NCBI GenBank assembly: GCA_964291275.2
Contig: OZ219799.1
Span: forward strand, 992,001-1,056,000
Reading direction: 5' to 3'
Length of the DNA: 64,000 bases
Source: Bin80 sp964291275
GTDB lineage: Bacteria > Bacteroidota > Rhodothermia > Rhodothermales > Bin80
Shown: one piece after another, positions 9,606 to 19,151 of the stretch
Layout: each line of letters begins with the position of its first letter
Numbering within the stretch: position 1 is the stretch's first letter
Made by a program: the position numbers and the translations under genes
The notes under the pieces: model-generated
What the model was told of the DNA's origin: nothing
Seen by the model: the letters and a program-made list of their open reading frames with translations, nothing else
Database searches by the model: none

Positions 9606-11014
9606 GCGATCAAAGGTTTTACGACAGTGCCGTGTACATCCGTGAGGCGGTAACGACGGCCCTGATACTTGAAGGTAAGCCGCTCATGATCAATTCCTAG
9701 GAGATGCATCAGGGTTGCTTGCAAATCATGCACATGCACCGGATCGCGAACTACATTATAGCCGAGATCATCAGTCTCACCATAGCTGAAACCGGAGCGT
9801 AAACCTCCGCCAGCCATCCAGAGTGTGAAACATCTAGGATGATGATCACGACCGTAATCCACATCTGTAAGGCGTCCCTGGCAGTAATTAGTGCGCCCAA
9901 ACTCTCCACCCCAAATGACTAAGGTATCGTCAAGCATGCCACGTTGTTTGAGGTCCTGCACAAGTGCAGCCGAGGGTTGATCGGTTTCCCCGGACTGGAC
10001 TCTAATGCCGGATGGTAGTCCCCCGTGATGATCCCATCCCTGATGGAAGAGCTGGATAAAGCGTACGCCCCGTTCTGCCATACGCCGGGCCAAAAGACAG
10101 TTGGCGGCAAAGGTACCGGGTTCCCGGGCATCTTCGCCGTAGAGGTCAAAGATATAGTCCGGTTCATTGGAAAGGTCCATAACATCGGGTACAGATGTCT
10201 GCATACGATAGGCCATTTCGTACTGAGCGATCCGTGACTCAATGCGCTCCCATCCGGGCGCTCCTTCTTTCAGCTGATGCAACTCCCGAAGGCGGTCGAG
10301 CTGCATTCGTCGTTGTTTTGAGGAGACGCCATCAGGGTTGCCCAGATATAGCACAGGATCCATGCCGCTTCTGAACTGCACTCCCTGGTGCTGGGATGGG
10401 AGAAACCCATTCCCCCAGAGTCGGGCATAGAGTGGCTGCCCCCCCTTGTCTTTGGTAATGAGCACGCAAAATGCAGGCAGGTTATCGTTTTCTGTTCCGA
10501 GTCCGTAGCTGAGCCATGACCCGAATGATGGCCGACCCGCGATCTGTGATCCCGTAAGAAAGAATGTAATTGCCGGATCATGATTGATTGCTTCGGTATG
10601 CATGGATTTCACGAAGCATAATTCATCCACAATCCCTGCAGTATGCGGCATCAATTCGCTCACCCAGGTTCCGCTCTCCCCATGTTGAGCAAAAGAAAAG
10701 TGTGAGCGGGCCAGGGGCAACGTGTTCTGGAAGCCGGTCATACCGGTAAGCCGCTGTCCCTTGCGGACAGATTCCGGCAGTTCCTGCCCGTGCATGGCGT
10801 TAACCCGCGGCTTATAGTCGAACAACTCGAATTGAGAAGGTCCTCCGCTCTGGAACAGATAAATGATGCGTTTAGCACGCGGGATCAAATCTGACCCAGC
10901 GGCCAGAGCCGGGTTCACGAGCGAAGACAGCGCGAGCCCGCCCAGCCCCATGCCAAGGCGCCCCAGAAATTCCCTGCGAGTGCTGAGAGGATCATAATTA
11001 CAACACTCATGCAT
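9602..11014 (-). CDS. DUF1501 protein, Tat-exported (copy b)
   Basis: 470 residues with a twin-arginine signal (TRREFLGRLGMGLGGLAL) starting at about residue 12. DUF1501 landmarks are clear: YLFQSGGPSQFELFDYKP, WVSELMPHTAG, FIQLFHQGWDHHG, LVIWGGEFGRTN, GRDHHPRCFTLWMAGGG and a final HVHDLQATLMHLLG. It is closer to copy c than to copy a (for example YLFQSGGPSQ and GRDHHPRCFT are shared by b and c only). The start overlaps the PSD1-b stop by one base (TGATG), and its own stop overlaps the PSD1-a start. The protein therefore appears translated in step with PSD1 proteins on both sides. Function unknown; a periplasmic partner of PSD1 is inferred from the strict pairing. Confidence 0.88.
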   Translation of the reverse strand: MHECCNYDPLSTRREFLGRLGMGLGGLALSSLVNPALAAGSDLIPRAKRIIYLFQSGGPSQFELFDYKPRVNAMHGQELPESVRKGQRLTGMTGFQNTLPLARSHFSFAQHGESGTWVSELMPHTAGIVDELCFVKSMHTEAINHDPAITFFLTGSQIAGRPSFGSWLSYGLGTENDNLPAFCVLITKDKGGQPLYARLWGNGFLPSQHQGVQFRSGMDPVLYLGNPDGVSSKQRRMQLDRLRELHQLKEGAPGWERIESRIAQYEMAYRMQTSVPDVMDLSNEPDYIFDLYGEDAREPGTFAANCLLARRMAERGVRFIQLFHQGWDHHGGLPSGIRVQSGETDQPSAALVQDLKQRGMLDDTLVIWGGEFGRTNYCQGRLTDVDYGRDHHPRCFTLWMAGGGLRSGFSYGETDDLGYNVVRDPVHVHDLQATLMHLLGIDHERLTFKYQGRRYRLTDVHGTVVKPLIA

Positions 11015-14000
11015 CAGTACTTCTCAATAGCTTCATCAAAAGATAATAATGCATTGGCGACCATTGTATGTGCAGCCCATTCAATAGAGCTTAGCCCCAC
11101 TTGCAGTTGAGACTCACCGGTTTTCAGCAATTGTTTTGCTGCTTCGGGATCCTTAGAAAATGCTTCAAACTGTTCAGTATACAGTGTCTTCAATGCTTCC
11201 GTTTCAGGCGTATCCGGGTTACGTCCTGTCAACAGTCTGAACCCCAGCGCAATTTGATCTTCAAGCGTCTCCATTCCGAGCATACGGGCAGCAATATGAC
11301 GGGCTGCTTCCACGTACTGTGGATCATTGAGCAGAACCAGGGCCTGCATAGGGGTAGCCGTACGCTGACGACGCATCACACATTGTGCACGTGTTGGCAT
11401 GTCAAACGTGATCAGAGAAGGAGGCGGAGAAGTACGTTTGAAGAACGTATATAATGTGCGTCGGTGGAGGTCAGAACCTGAACCCTGCTCATATCGGATA
11501 CCGGCTTTTTCCTGCCAGAGCCCTTCCGGTTGGTACGGTTTAACTGCGGGTCCACCAAGCGTTCGGTCAAGAAGTCCACTGGCTGCAAGTGCTTGGTCGC
11601 GCACCATCTCTGCACTCAGGCGAAGTCGAGGGCCTCGTGCGAATAACTTATTATCGGGATCCAGGGCTAGGAGCTCAGGGGTAGCTCCAGATTGTTGGCG
11701 GTAGGTGGCGCTCGTTAAGATCAGGCGCTGCATCGCCTTGATGTTCCATCCCGAGTCAACGAATGTCGTGGCCAGATAGTCGAGCAGTTCAGGGAAGGAT
11801 GGCAGGGCTCCCTGGCGTCCAAAATCTTCAGGAGTTGACACGATGCCAGTTCCGAAGTACTTTTGCCAGTACCGGTTCACGGCAACCCGGGCGGTAAGTG
11901 GATGCTCTGGATGAAACAGCCACCTAGCCAAACCGAGGCGGTTTCGTGATAGATCATCGGGTAAAGGCAGGATGGCTTCCGGTGTGTGTGCTTCAACGGG
12001 ATCCCCCTTTGCGTCATATTGACCGCGGTTCAATATGTATGCTGGTCGCGGGGAGGACATCTCCTCGGTGACCATGATTGCCGGGACATCTTCGAGGAGT
12101 GTGTTCTCTTTCTCGCGCAGGGTTTGGAGGACAGCCTGTGCACGCTGCCAAGGCATCACTTCATGTGCTAGGTACCATTGAAAAAGGTCGTCTCTATCCG
12201 GAACCACATCCTTTTTCTCCGCCAGGTGTGCAACCTCAAAGCCATACAGCATCCGATCATACAGGCGCAGCTCATCAACAGCTCCGTTGCGCAGACCGCT
12301 ATCCCGGAATCGGTATGCGATTTGCAGGGGTACGTTCATATTTTCGTACGTGATGTGTCGGGTAAGACCATCACGAACTGTTTCTACCTTGGTAAGGAGG
12401 CCATTGACGTACAGGCGTACACCGGAGGCGCGGCTGGATCCATCGTAGGTCATAGCTACGTGAGTCCAATCTCCCAGCGGGAGAGTGTCGATTGTTTTGA
12501 TGCGCAAGGCATTTTCGGGCCACATATGGGCCAGTTGAGCGACAAGGTGGCCGTCTAGGAGTGCAAGCTCCCAGCCGCGGCTGCCGGCATCAAGTGCAGC
12601 TTGTGTGCGATGTACGATAGCCCCTGTATCTTCACCCGGATTGATCCAGAGGCTGACTGCAAAGGCTTGTGTTCGCCGGAACTCGTCCATACCTGCAAAA
12701 GAGAAACCACTCTCACCATCAAAAGCCATTGCCTGGCCCCGGTAGCCAGGCACCACATCTGGAGTGAAGACGACAGTTCCCTGTATGCCATCATTGCACT
12801 GTAACGTTTGTCCGCTCAGACGCTCAAACTCGCAGGCGAGAATGGGCTTCGGATCGGTATCTGGTGGTAGTGGTTGATCCCAGGAGGCAAAACTGTTCCT
12901 TGACACTTCGGCTAGATCACTAACCGCACGCTCAGCTGCTTCAATCTCCCGTGCAAGGCGATCCAGCTCCTCTCGCTTGTCAGGCGTAGGCAGATCCAGC
13001 GCGGGTACGGGCACCGCATTTGTAAAATGCGAAGTCTGTCCGGACTCATCCACATTGTTAAAAAAGCTAAAGAGCCCATAGTAGTTGGCTTGCGTAATCG
13101 GATCGTACTTGTGATCGTGGCAGCGTGCGCACTCGAGGGTTAGGCCCATGAAAGCCGCCCCCACCGTATTAACGCGATCAGCCACGTACTCTGTACGGAA
13201 CTCTTCTTCGATACTGCCCCCTTCGTTAGTTTGTCGGTGGTTACGGTTGAAGGTGGTGGCCAGTCGTTGATTAAGCGTTGCATTCGGAAGTAGGTCCCCC
13301 GCAAGCTGCCAGGTCCCGAACTCATCAAAGGGCAGATTCTGATTATAGGCTTCCACGACCCAGTCTCTCCATGGCCACACATACCGGTCTCTATCATTTT
13401 GATACCCATGCGTGTCGGCGTATCTGGCGATGTCGAGCCACATGGAGGCCATATGCTCTCCGTAAGCTGGTGAGTTAAGCAGCCGATCTACAACCGTTTC
13501 GTAGGCATGGGCAGATGTATCCGCAAGAAAAAGGTCCAGTTCGTCCAGTGTTGGGGGGAGACCGGTTAAGTCGAGTGTGACCCGTCGAAGGAGTGTGCTC
13601 GGGTCTGCCTCTGGAGCGGGAGTCAGTCCTTCCGACTCAAGACGCGACAACGTAAAGTAGTCAATTCCGTTGTTCGGCCAATCCGATTGTTGAACAACCG
13701 GCAGGGGTAAATCTGCAGCCGGCAGGAAGCTCCAATGTGGTTTCCATTCAGCTCCCTGCTCAATCCATCGGCCGATGAGTGCAATGTCGTGGTCAGACAG
13801 CGAGAGGTTTGATTCCAGTGGGGGCATGCGCACCTCCGGGTCATCGGAGCGAATACGCGAATACAGACGACTCTTTCTGAGACTCCCCGGTACGATAGCA
13901 TGTCCGCCGGAAGCAAGGCGTTCTTGCTTTGCCCCGGTCTCCTCATCCAGGCGCAGGTCGGCCTGCCGCGCGTTGGCGTCAGGACCATGGCAGGCGTAAC

Positions 14001-14172
14001 AGCGGTCCGAAAGGATCGGCCGGATATGGAAATTGTAGTCGACGACTTCCGGCAAGGCCGCATCCTGTGGACGTAGCTCGCCCCCGCATCCGGCTGTAAT
14101 GAGCAACGTTATGCAAACTACAGCGCGGATGATTTCAGGCCAAGAGATCCTTAACCACATGGCCATGCACAT
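11014..14172 (-). CDS. PSD1-type cytochrome lipoprotein with LamG insert, copy b
   Basis: 1052 residues from the ATG at 14172; nearby in-frame ATGs at 14166 and 14160 are alternatives. A lipoprotein signal ends near ITAGC. PSCyt1 carries C58-Y-A-C-H62 and VRMPP. DUF1549 carries C348-A-R-C-H352 followed by DHKYDPI. Residues about 447-649 form a concanavalin-like (LamG/Laminin_G_3) insert: FAVSLWINPGEDTGAIVHR, DWTHVAMTYDGS, RLYVNG, VDELRLYDR. DUF1553 follows (NRLGLARWLFHPEHPLTARV, TPMQALVLLNDPQYVEAARH). The LamG fold typically binds carbohydrate and suggests polymer contact. The gene overlaps DUF1501-c by 38 bases, the largest overlap in the operon. Confidence 0.9.
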   Translation of the reverse strand: MCMAMWLRISWPEIIRAVVCITLLITAGCGGELRPQDAALPEVVDYNFHIRPILSDRCYACHGPDANARQADLRLDEETGAKQERLASGGHAIVPGSLRKSRLYSRIRSDDPEVRMPPLESNLSLSDHDIALIGRWIEQGAEWKPHWSFLPAADLPLPVVQQSDWPNNGIDYFTLSRLESEGLTPAPEADPSTLLRRVTLDLTGLPPTLDELDLFLADTSAHAYETVVDRLLNSPAYGEHMASMWLDIARYADTHGYQNDRDRYVWPWRDWVVEAYNQNLPFDEFGTWQLAGDLLPNATLNQRLATTFNRNHRQTNEGGSIEEEFRTEYVADRVNTVGAAFMGLTLECARCHDHKYDPITQANYYGLFSFFNNVDESGQTSHFTNAVPVPALDLPTPDKREELDRLAREIEAAERAVSDLAEVSRNSFASWDQPLPPDTDPKPILACEFERLSGQTLQCNDGIQGTVVFTPDVVPGYRGQAMAFDGESGFSFAGMDEFRRTQAFAVSLWINPGEDTGAIVHRTQAALDAGSRGWELALLDGHLVAQLAHMWPENALRIKTIDTLPLGDWTHVAMTYDGSSRASGVRLYVNGLLTKVETVRDGLTRHITYENMNVPLQIAYRFRDSGLRNGAVDELRLYDRMLYGFEVAHLAEKKDVVPDRDDLFQWYLAHEVMPWQRAQAVLQTLREKENTLLEDVPAIMVTEEMSSPRPAYILNRGQYDAKGDPVEAHTPEAILPLPDDLSRNRLGLARWLFHPEHPLTARVAVNRYWQKYFGTGIVSTPEDFGRQGALPSFPELLDYLATTFVDSGWNIKAMQRLILTSATYRQQSGATPELLALDPDNKLFARGPRLRLSAEMVRDQALAASGLLDRTLGGPAVKPYQPEGLWQEKAGIRYEQGSGSDLHRRTLYTFFKRTSPPPSLITFDMPTRAQCVMRRQRTATPMQALVLLNDPQYVEAARHIAARMLGMETLEDQIALGFRLLTGRNPDTPETEALKTLYTEQFEAFSKDPEAAKQLLKTGESQLQVGLSSIEWAAHTMVANALLSFDEAIEKY

Positions 14173-15595
14173 CTGTTAGTCTATACCGGCGCCCCTGATG
14201 ACGATACGTGAGCCGTTCATGTTCAATGCCCAGCAAGTGGAGGACCGTTGCCTGGAAGTCGTGTACATGGACGGGATTCTGTGTGATGTTGTACCCCAGT
14301 TCATCGGTGGCTCCGTAAGTAAGGCCAGGTTTGACACCGCCTCCGGCCATCCAGATGGTGAAGCATCGCGGATGGTGGTCTCGTCCGTAGTTCGTTTCGG
14401 TGAGTGTGCCCTGCGAATAATTTGTACGGCCGAATTCGCCACCCCAGATGACCAGCGTGTCGTTCAGTAGACCTCGTTGTTTCAGGTCGGTGACCAGTGC
14501 TGCAGACGGTTGGTCGGTATCCTTGCATTGCAGCGCAATGTCGTGCGGCAGGTTGCCGTGCTGGTCCCAACCCATATGGTAGAGTTGAATAAAACGGACA
14601 TCCCGCTCAGCAAGGCGGCGGGCCAAGAGACAATTGGCTGCATAAGTCCCTGGTGTGCGCGCAGCTTCTCCGTAGAGCTCGAACGTCGCTTCGGGCTCGT
14701 CCGACAGGTCGGTTACATCGGGCACAGAAGTTTGCATCCGATAGGCCATTTCGTATTGGGCGATGCGTGACTGGACTTCTGGATCTCCACTAACGTCGTA
14801 ATGCATCTCGTTCAGACGGGCCAGGTGTTTGAGCATACTGCGCCGGTCACTGGCATCCAGTCCGGGCGGGTTATTCAGGTATAAAACTGGATCCCCTCCT
14901 GCCCGAAATTGTACTCCCTGATGCAGTGCTGCCAGAAATCCGTTACCCCACAGCCGTGAATAGATTGGTTGTGGGCGCTGGAGCCCACGGGACAAGAGTA
15001 CACAGAAAGTAGGCAGGTCCTCGTTCGAGCTGCCCAGACCATAACTCAACCAGGCTCCCATACTGGGGCGTCCGGGTTGCTGTGAGCCGGTTTGAAAGAA
15101 GGTAATGGCCGGGTCATGATTGATTGCCTCTGTGTACATAGACCGTACAATGCAGAGTTCATCGGCAATCTTGGCGGTGTACGGCAACAGATCACTGATC
15201 CATGCACCGCTGTTGCCGTGCTGTGCAAACGGATATATGGTAGGTGCTAGAGGCAGCGAGTTCTGATAGGCGGTCATGCCGGTCAGGCGCTGTCCCATTC
15301 GGATAGATTCCGGCAGATCCTGTCCTCTTCTCTGATGCAGCGTGGGCTTATAGTCAAAGAGTTCAAGTTGGGAAGGTCCACCGCTCTGGAAGAGATAAAT
15401 CACCCGACGCGCCTTGGGGGCAATATGAGGCGAGTTCAGAATTCCTCGGAAGGCTGAGCCCGCAGCCAATTGATCGGATGTTTGTGCACATCCCATCAGG
15501 GATGCGAGCGCTGCTCCGCCTATTCCAAGACTTAGCTTTGAAAAGAAGTGCCGGCGGTTCATGCAACACCCGGCATCATAGAAAGGGTCACTCAT
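14135..15595 (-). CDS. DUF1501 protein, Tat-exported (copy c)
   Basis: 486 residues. The signal is MNRRHFFSKLSLGIGGAAL, so the ATG at residue 12 (15562) is a possible real start. The ATG at 15595 is kept because it overlaps the PSD1-c stop (ATGA), as at the other junctions. A cysteine after SLMG could make this copy a lipoprotein; I cannot decide between Tat soluble and Tat lipoprotein export. Core motifs: YLFQSGGPSQLELFDYKP, WISDLLPYTA, FIQLYHMGWDQHG, LVIWGGEFGRTN, GRDHHPRCFTIWMAGGG, HVHDFQATVLHLLG. Function unknown. Confidence 0.88.
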   Translation of the reverse strand: MSDPFYDAGCCMNRRHFFSKLSLGIGGAALASLMGCAQTSDQLAAGSAFRGILNSPHIAPKARRVIYLFQSGGPSQLELFDYKPTLHQRRGQDLPESIRMGQRLTGMTAYQNSLPLAPTIYPFAQHGNSGAWISDLLPYTAKIADELCIVRSMYTEAINHDPAITFFQTGSQQPGRPSMGAWLSYGLGSSNEDLPTFCVLLSRGLQRPQPIYSRLWGNGFLAALHQGVQFRAGGDPVLYLNNPPGLDASDRRSMLKHLARLNEMHYDVSGDPEVQSRIAQYEMAYRMQTSVPDVTDLSDEPEATFELYGEAARTPGTYAANCLLARRLAERDVRFIQLYHMGWDQHGNLPHDIALQCKDTDQPSAALVTDLKQRGLLNDTLVIWGGEFGRTNYSQGTLTETNYGRDHHPRCFTIWMAGGGVKPGLTYGATDELGYNITQNPVHVHDFQATVLHLLGIEHERLTYRHQGRRYRLTDVHGHVVKDLLA

Positions 15596-18500
15596 CGGTA
15601 TTGAGCTTCATCCAGGTTCAGGATTGTACTAGTTACAACAGTCATGGCGGCCAGTTGCACAAGATCACTGGTATGCCTGAGTGGGCTTATTCCAACCGAC
15701 ACCAGAGCACGGGCACCGGTTGGGTTCTGCTCAAATTTACTCGTTTGTTCGTCCAAAAGATCAGTCAGTGCATCGAGCTCTCCCGCTTCGGGTGATCTGG
15801 AGGTAAGCCAGAGAAAGGCTTCCGCAATCTGTTCCCGCTGACTTGTTCCTTCACTGGCACGGACGCGAGAGGCAAGTGCACGAGCTGCTTCCACGTACTG
15901 GGGATCGTTCAGAAGTACTAAGGATTGCAGTGGTGTCGCCGTGGTTTGCCGCTCCACTGTGCACACAGAGCGCTCTGGTGCATCGAAGGTCAGCATTGCC
16001 GGTGGGGGAATAGTTCGTTTCCAATAAGTATAGAGGCTGCGCCTGTGAACATCCGGGCCGGGGCGATAGCGATTCTCCCCAATCTGATTCGCAAGTGCTT
16101 TCCAGAGACCTGCAGGTTGATAGGGTCGCACCGGCTCGCCGCCAATCGTCGGATTCAGCAGATCGCTGACCAGTAACGCGTTGTCGCGCATCATTTCGGC
16201 GGACAATCGCTTGCGCGGAGCACGAGCTAACAGCACATTATTTGGATCCTGTTCCCGAAGGGTTCGTGTTACCCGGCTGCATTGACGATACGTAGCAGAC
16301 AGGACAATCTCTTTGATCAGCGCCTTAGTATCATAATCTAGGTCAATGAATCTTGTTGCCAGATAATCAAGCAGTGCTGGATGCGAGGGTAGTGCGCCCT
16401 GGTTACCAAAATCTTCCGGTGTATGTACCAATCCTTCTCCAAAGAGCAGTTGCCAGAAGCGGTTCACAGCTACGCGAGCGGTGAGTGGGTTGTCTTCGTG
16501 TACAATCCACTGTGCAAGTCCAAGCCGGTTACGTGGAAGATCGGCTGGAAAGGACAGGATTGCTGTTGGGGTCCCCGGTCCCACGGAATCCATAGGTGCA
16601 TCATAGGCGCCGCGATCCAGAACATGCGTAGTGCGCGGCGTAGGCATTTCTTCCATGACCATGACATTAGGCACACGCCTGAGTGCACGCCGCAAGCTGT
16701 CCAGTGTAGCATTAGTTGAGTTTAGCCCGGGGTCATGGTAGGCTTGATAGTGGGCCATTATCTGGGGGCCTGGTGTCTGGCTTGCCAAGTGGGCGACTTC
16801 CATATCCGTGAGTGCTCGAGCGTGCACATAGAGGTCGTCCAGAACACCATCTGTGACTCCTTCGATATCACCAATCGTGCGATTGCGGTGAGTCCAATGG
16901 CCCGCCAAGAGTCCGTTTCCGTTCAGTATACTTTCACGCTCAAGCGTGTCTCCGTTAACACGAACGCGGCTTGAAACACCATTCAGATACAGGGTAATTC
17001 CTTGTGCGCGCCCACTGCCGTCATAGGTAGCAGAGACGTGGGTCCACGTATTTGCCGGAATCGACCGTGTTGTCTGTACAGAGATCTGATGGTCTCCGTC
17101 GTGTATTAGGCGGAGGCGGAGCGAACCCTCTTTAGTGCGTGCGAGATCGTAGCCGCCGCGTTTTTGCTCACCGTTTCGTTTGGAGAACAGTGCAATATCT
17201 TTTGGCTGATCCTGGACGAGTACCCAAGCGCTCAGTGAGAACCGGTCGTACCACTCGAAGTCAGCATCCGGGCCGAGGTTTAGAAAATTTTGCCCGTCAA
17301 AGGTTAGTCCGTTGTCCCGCTTCCCTCCGGTGACCAGAGGAGGGGCAAGCACTTTTTCCAGTCCAGTGTTCGCTAAACCATCCGGGCCCGCCCGTGCGGG
17401 AGAAACCAGACCGTCTAAGCTGTCCAGAGGCAGGGATGTTAAAAGGCCGGATTCGATGGTTGTCTCAAGATCCGGTGCCCACTCAGGTGATGGTGGCGTT
17501 TGAGGCCAGCCTGCAACTACCTGTTCAAGAGAATCGATTCCCGCCTCGGTTTGTGCAATGGAAGCTTCCAATTCAGGGTCTTCAAGCCGGATGGCTGGCC
17601 TCGGTGCGAGGTCAAAGTAATTGATCTGGGCTTGTTCGTTCACGCCGTTAAAGAACGCGAACATGCTGTAGTACTCTTCTTGCAGGATTGGATCATATTT
17701 ATGATCATGGCATCGTGCACACTCCATGGTTAGTCCCAGGAATGCAGTTGCCGTTGTATTAGTTCGATCGGCGACATACTCTGTCAAATATTCTTCCGCA
17801 ACTACGCCCCCTTCCTGAGTAATGGCATGGTTGCGGTTAAACCCGGTAGCCAAGCGTTGCTCAAAGGTGGCTCCGGGGAGTAAATCGCCAGAAATCTGCC
17901 AAACCACAAAGTCATCATAGGGAAGGTTCTCATTAAAGGCCCGTACGACCCAGTCACGCCATGGCCACATTGTTCGTGGGCGATCATCCTGGTAGCCATG
18001 TGTATCGGCGTAACGGGCTAAGTCCAGCCACATGGAGGTCATACGTTCTCCGTAGGTCGGACGTGCAAGTAGCTCGTCCACTACGCGTTCGTAAGCACCT
18101 GCCTGCGTATCATTCAGGAAGGCATTGAGCTCGGTCGGAGTTGGCGGCAGTCCTGTCAGATCGAACGTCACACGACGAAGCAGCTTAGCGCGGTCTGCTT
18201 CATCTGATGGAGTAAGCCCGGCAGACTCGATTCTGCGTAATACGAAGTGATCAATGGGGCCGCGAATCCAGCGTTCGTTATGCACTTCCGGCAGGGTAGG
18301 TCGTGTGGGGGTTGTAAATGCCCAGTGTGGTTTCCAGTCTGCTCCCTGGTCAATCCAGCGCTTAATCAGTGCAATTTCCCGTGTGGTAAGTGATAGATTA
18401 CTTTCCGGCGGTGGCATACGCCGTTTGGGGTCTTCACTGGAGATATGTTCAACCAGGAGGCTGGCGGCGGCATTGCCGGGCACGATAATTCGTTGCGTTG

Positions 18501-18741
18501 AATCTTCACGACTTACTCCGTAGGCATTTGCTTGTGTATCGAGCCGCAATTCCGCCTTGCGAGCCCGATCATCCGGTCCGTGGCATTTGTAGCAGCGATC
18601 TGAAAGTACAGGTTTGATATGCCAGTTGTAGTCGACCGTTGCTGGCAGTGCGGATTGATCAGACGGCGACCGATTACAAGCCGCCGACAGGAGCAGTATT
18701 ACGAGCCAAAATGACCGAAGGGTAGGCACGGGGAAAACCAA
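15592..18741 (-). CDS. PSD1-type cytochrome lipoprotein with LamG insert, copy c (first gene of the operon)
   Basis: 1049 residues. A lipoprotein signal ends at LLSAAC22. PSCyt1 carries C50-Y-K-C-H54 and RRMPPP. DUF1549 contains MWLDLARYADTHGY and heme motif C341-A-R-C-H345 with DHKYDPI. A LamG-like insert spans about residues 434-653 (FSLSAWVLVQDQPKDIALFSKR, WTHVSATYDGSGR, TLYLNG, LDDLYVHARALTD). DUF1553 completes the protein (NRLGLAQWIVHEDNPLTARV, TPLQSLVLLNDPQYVEAARA). It is the most upstream gene of the minus-strand run, so the promoter should lie in 18742-19151. Copies b and c share domain order and many motifs and are probably a later duplication than the split from copy a. Confidence 0.9.
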   Translation of the reverse strand: MVFPVPTLRSFWLVILLLSAACNRSPSDQSALPATVDYNWHIKPVLSDRCYKCHGPDDRARKAELRLDTQANAYGVSREDSTQRIIVPGNAAASLLVEHISSEDPKRRMPPPESNLSLTTREIALIKRWIDQGADWKPHWAFTTPTRPTLPEVHNERWIRGPIDHFVLRRIESAGLTPSDEADRAKLLRRVTFDLTGLPPTPTELNAFLNDTQAGAYERVVDELLARPTYGERMTSMWLDLARYADTHGYQDDRPRTMWPWRDWVVRAFNENLPYDDFVVWQISGDLLPGATFEQRLATGFNRNHAITQEGGVVAEEYLTEYVADRTNTTATAFLGLTMECARCHDHKYDPILQEEYYSMFAFFNGVNEQAQINYFDLAPRPAIRLEDPELEASIAQTEAGIDSLEQVVAGWPQTPPSPEWAPDLETTIESGLLTSLPLDSLDGLVSPARAGPDGLANTGLEKVLAPPLVTGGKRDNGLTFDGQNFLNLGPDADFEWYDRFSLSAWVLVQDQPKDIALFSKRNGEQKRGGYDLARTKEGSLRLRLIHDGDHQISVQTTRSIPANTWTHVSATYDGSGRAQGITLYLNGVSSRVRVNGDTLERESILNGNGLLAGHWTHRNRTIGDIEGVTDGVLDDLYVHARALTDMEVAHLASQTPGPQIMAHYQAYHDPGLNSTNATLDSLRRALRRVPNVMVMEEMPTPRTTHVLDRGAYDAPMDSVGPGTPTAILSFPADLPRNRLGLAQWIVHEDNPLTARVAVNRFWQLLFGEGLVHTPEDFGNQGALPSHPALLDYLATRFIDLDYDTKALIKEIVLSATYRQCSRVTRTLREQDPNNVLLARAPRKRLSAEMMRDNALLVSDLLNPTIGGEPVRPYQPAGLWKALANQIGENRYRPGPDVHRRSLYTYWKRTIPPPAMLTFDAPERSVCTVERQTTATPLQSLVLLNDPQYVEAARALASRVRASEGTSQREQIAEAFLWLTSRSPEAGELDALTDLLDEQTSKFEQNPTGARALVSVGISPLRHTSDLVQLAAMTVVTSTILNLDEAQYR

Positions 18742-19151
18742 TTTGGTAACTAAGCTATCAAATTACAACGTATTGCTGCAGAATATAGTTGCTCCGAATA
18801 TTCGGTATCAAGCCTGCCGCAACCGAACTACTTGGGTTGCATGTCTCAACTCCTGTTGGTAAATGTAAATGTTTGGGGCTGAGAAATATTCCAGTGTCAG
18901 TGTACAGACATCATTTGTTGGCCGAAGCCTAGTTATTCTTCCGCGGTCTGCGTGCACGGGTTGAGGTCCGGTTTACGTTGCTTTAATCGGCACTGAGTTG
19001 TATGGAACCTTGAGATTAGTATTTATTTAGACTAAATCTAAGCAAACACTGATTTTATCATGCAAGTTATTCCGGGGGTGCTCCAGGCGTTTTTGAAGGA
19101 ATTCCCGGGTTGCTGTGTGTGTATTGGACTTGGTACTAACGACAAAGACAA
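18742..19151. promoter_or_regulatory. Divergent intergenic region, presumed promoters of the PSD1 operon and the CbiX-like gene
   Basis: 410 bases between divergently transcribed genes. No convincing ORF or RNA gene is visible. Both promoters must lie here because both flanking genes start at its edges. The most AT-rich part is about 19015-19065. I cannot pick a specific promoter box. Confidence 0.45.
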
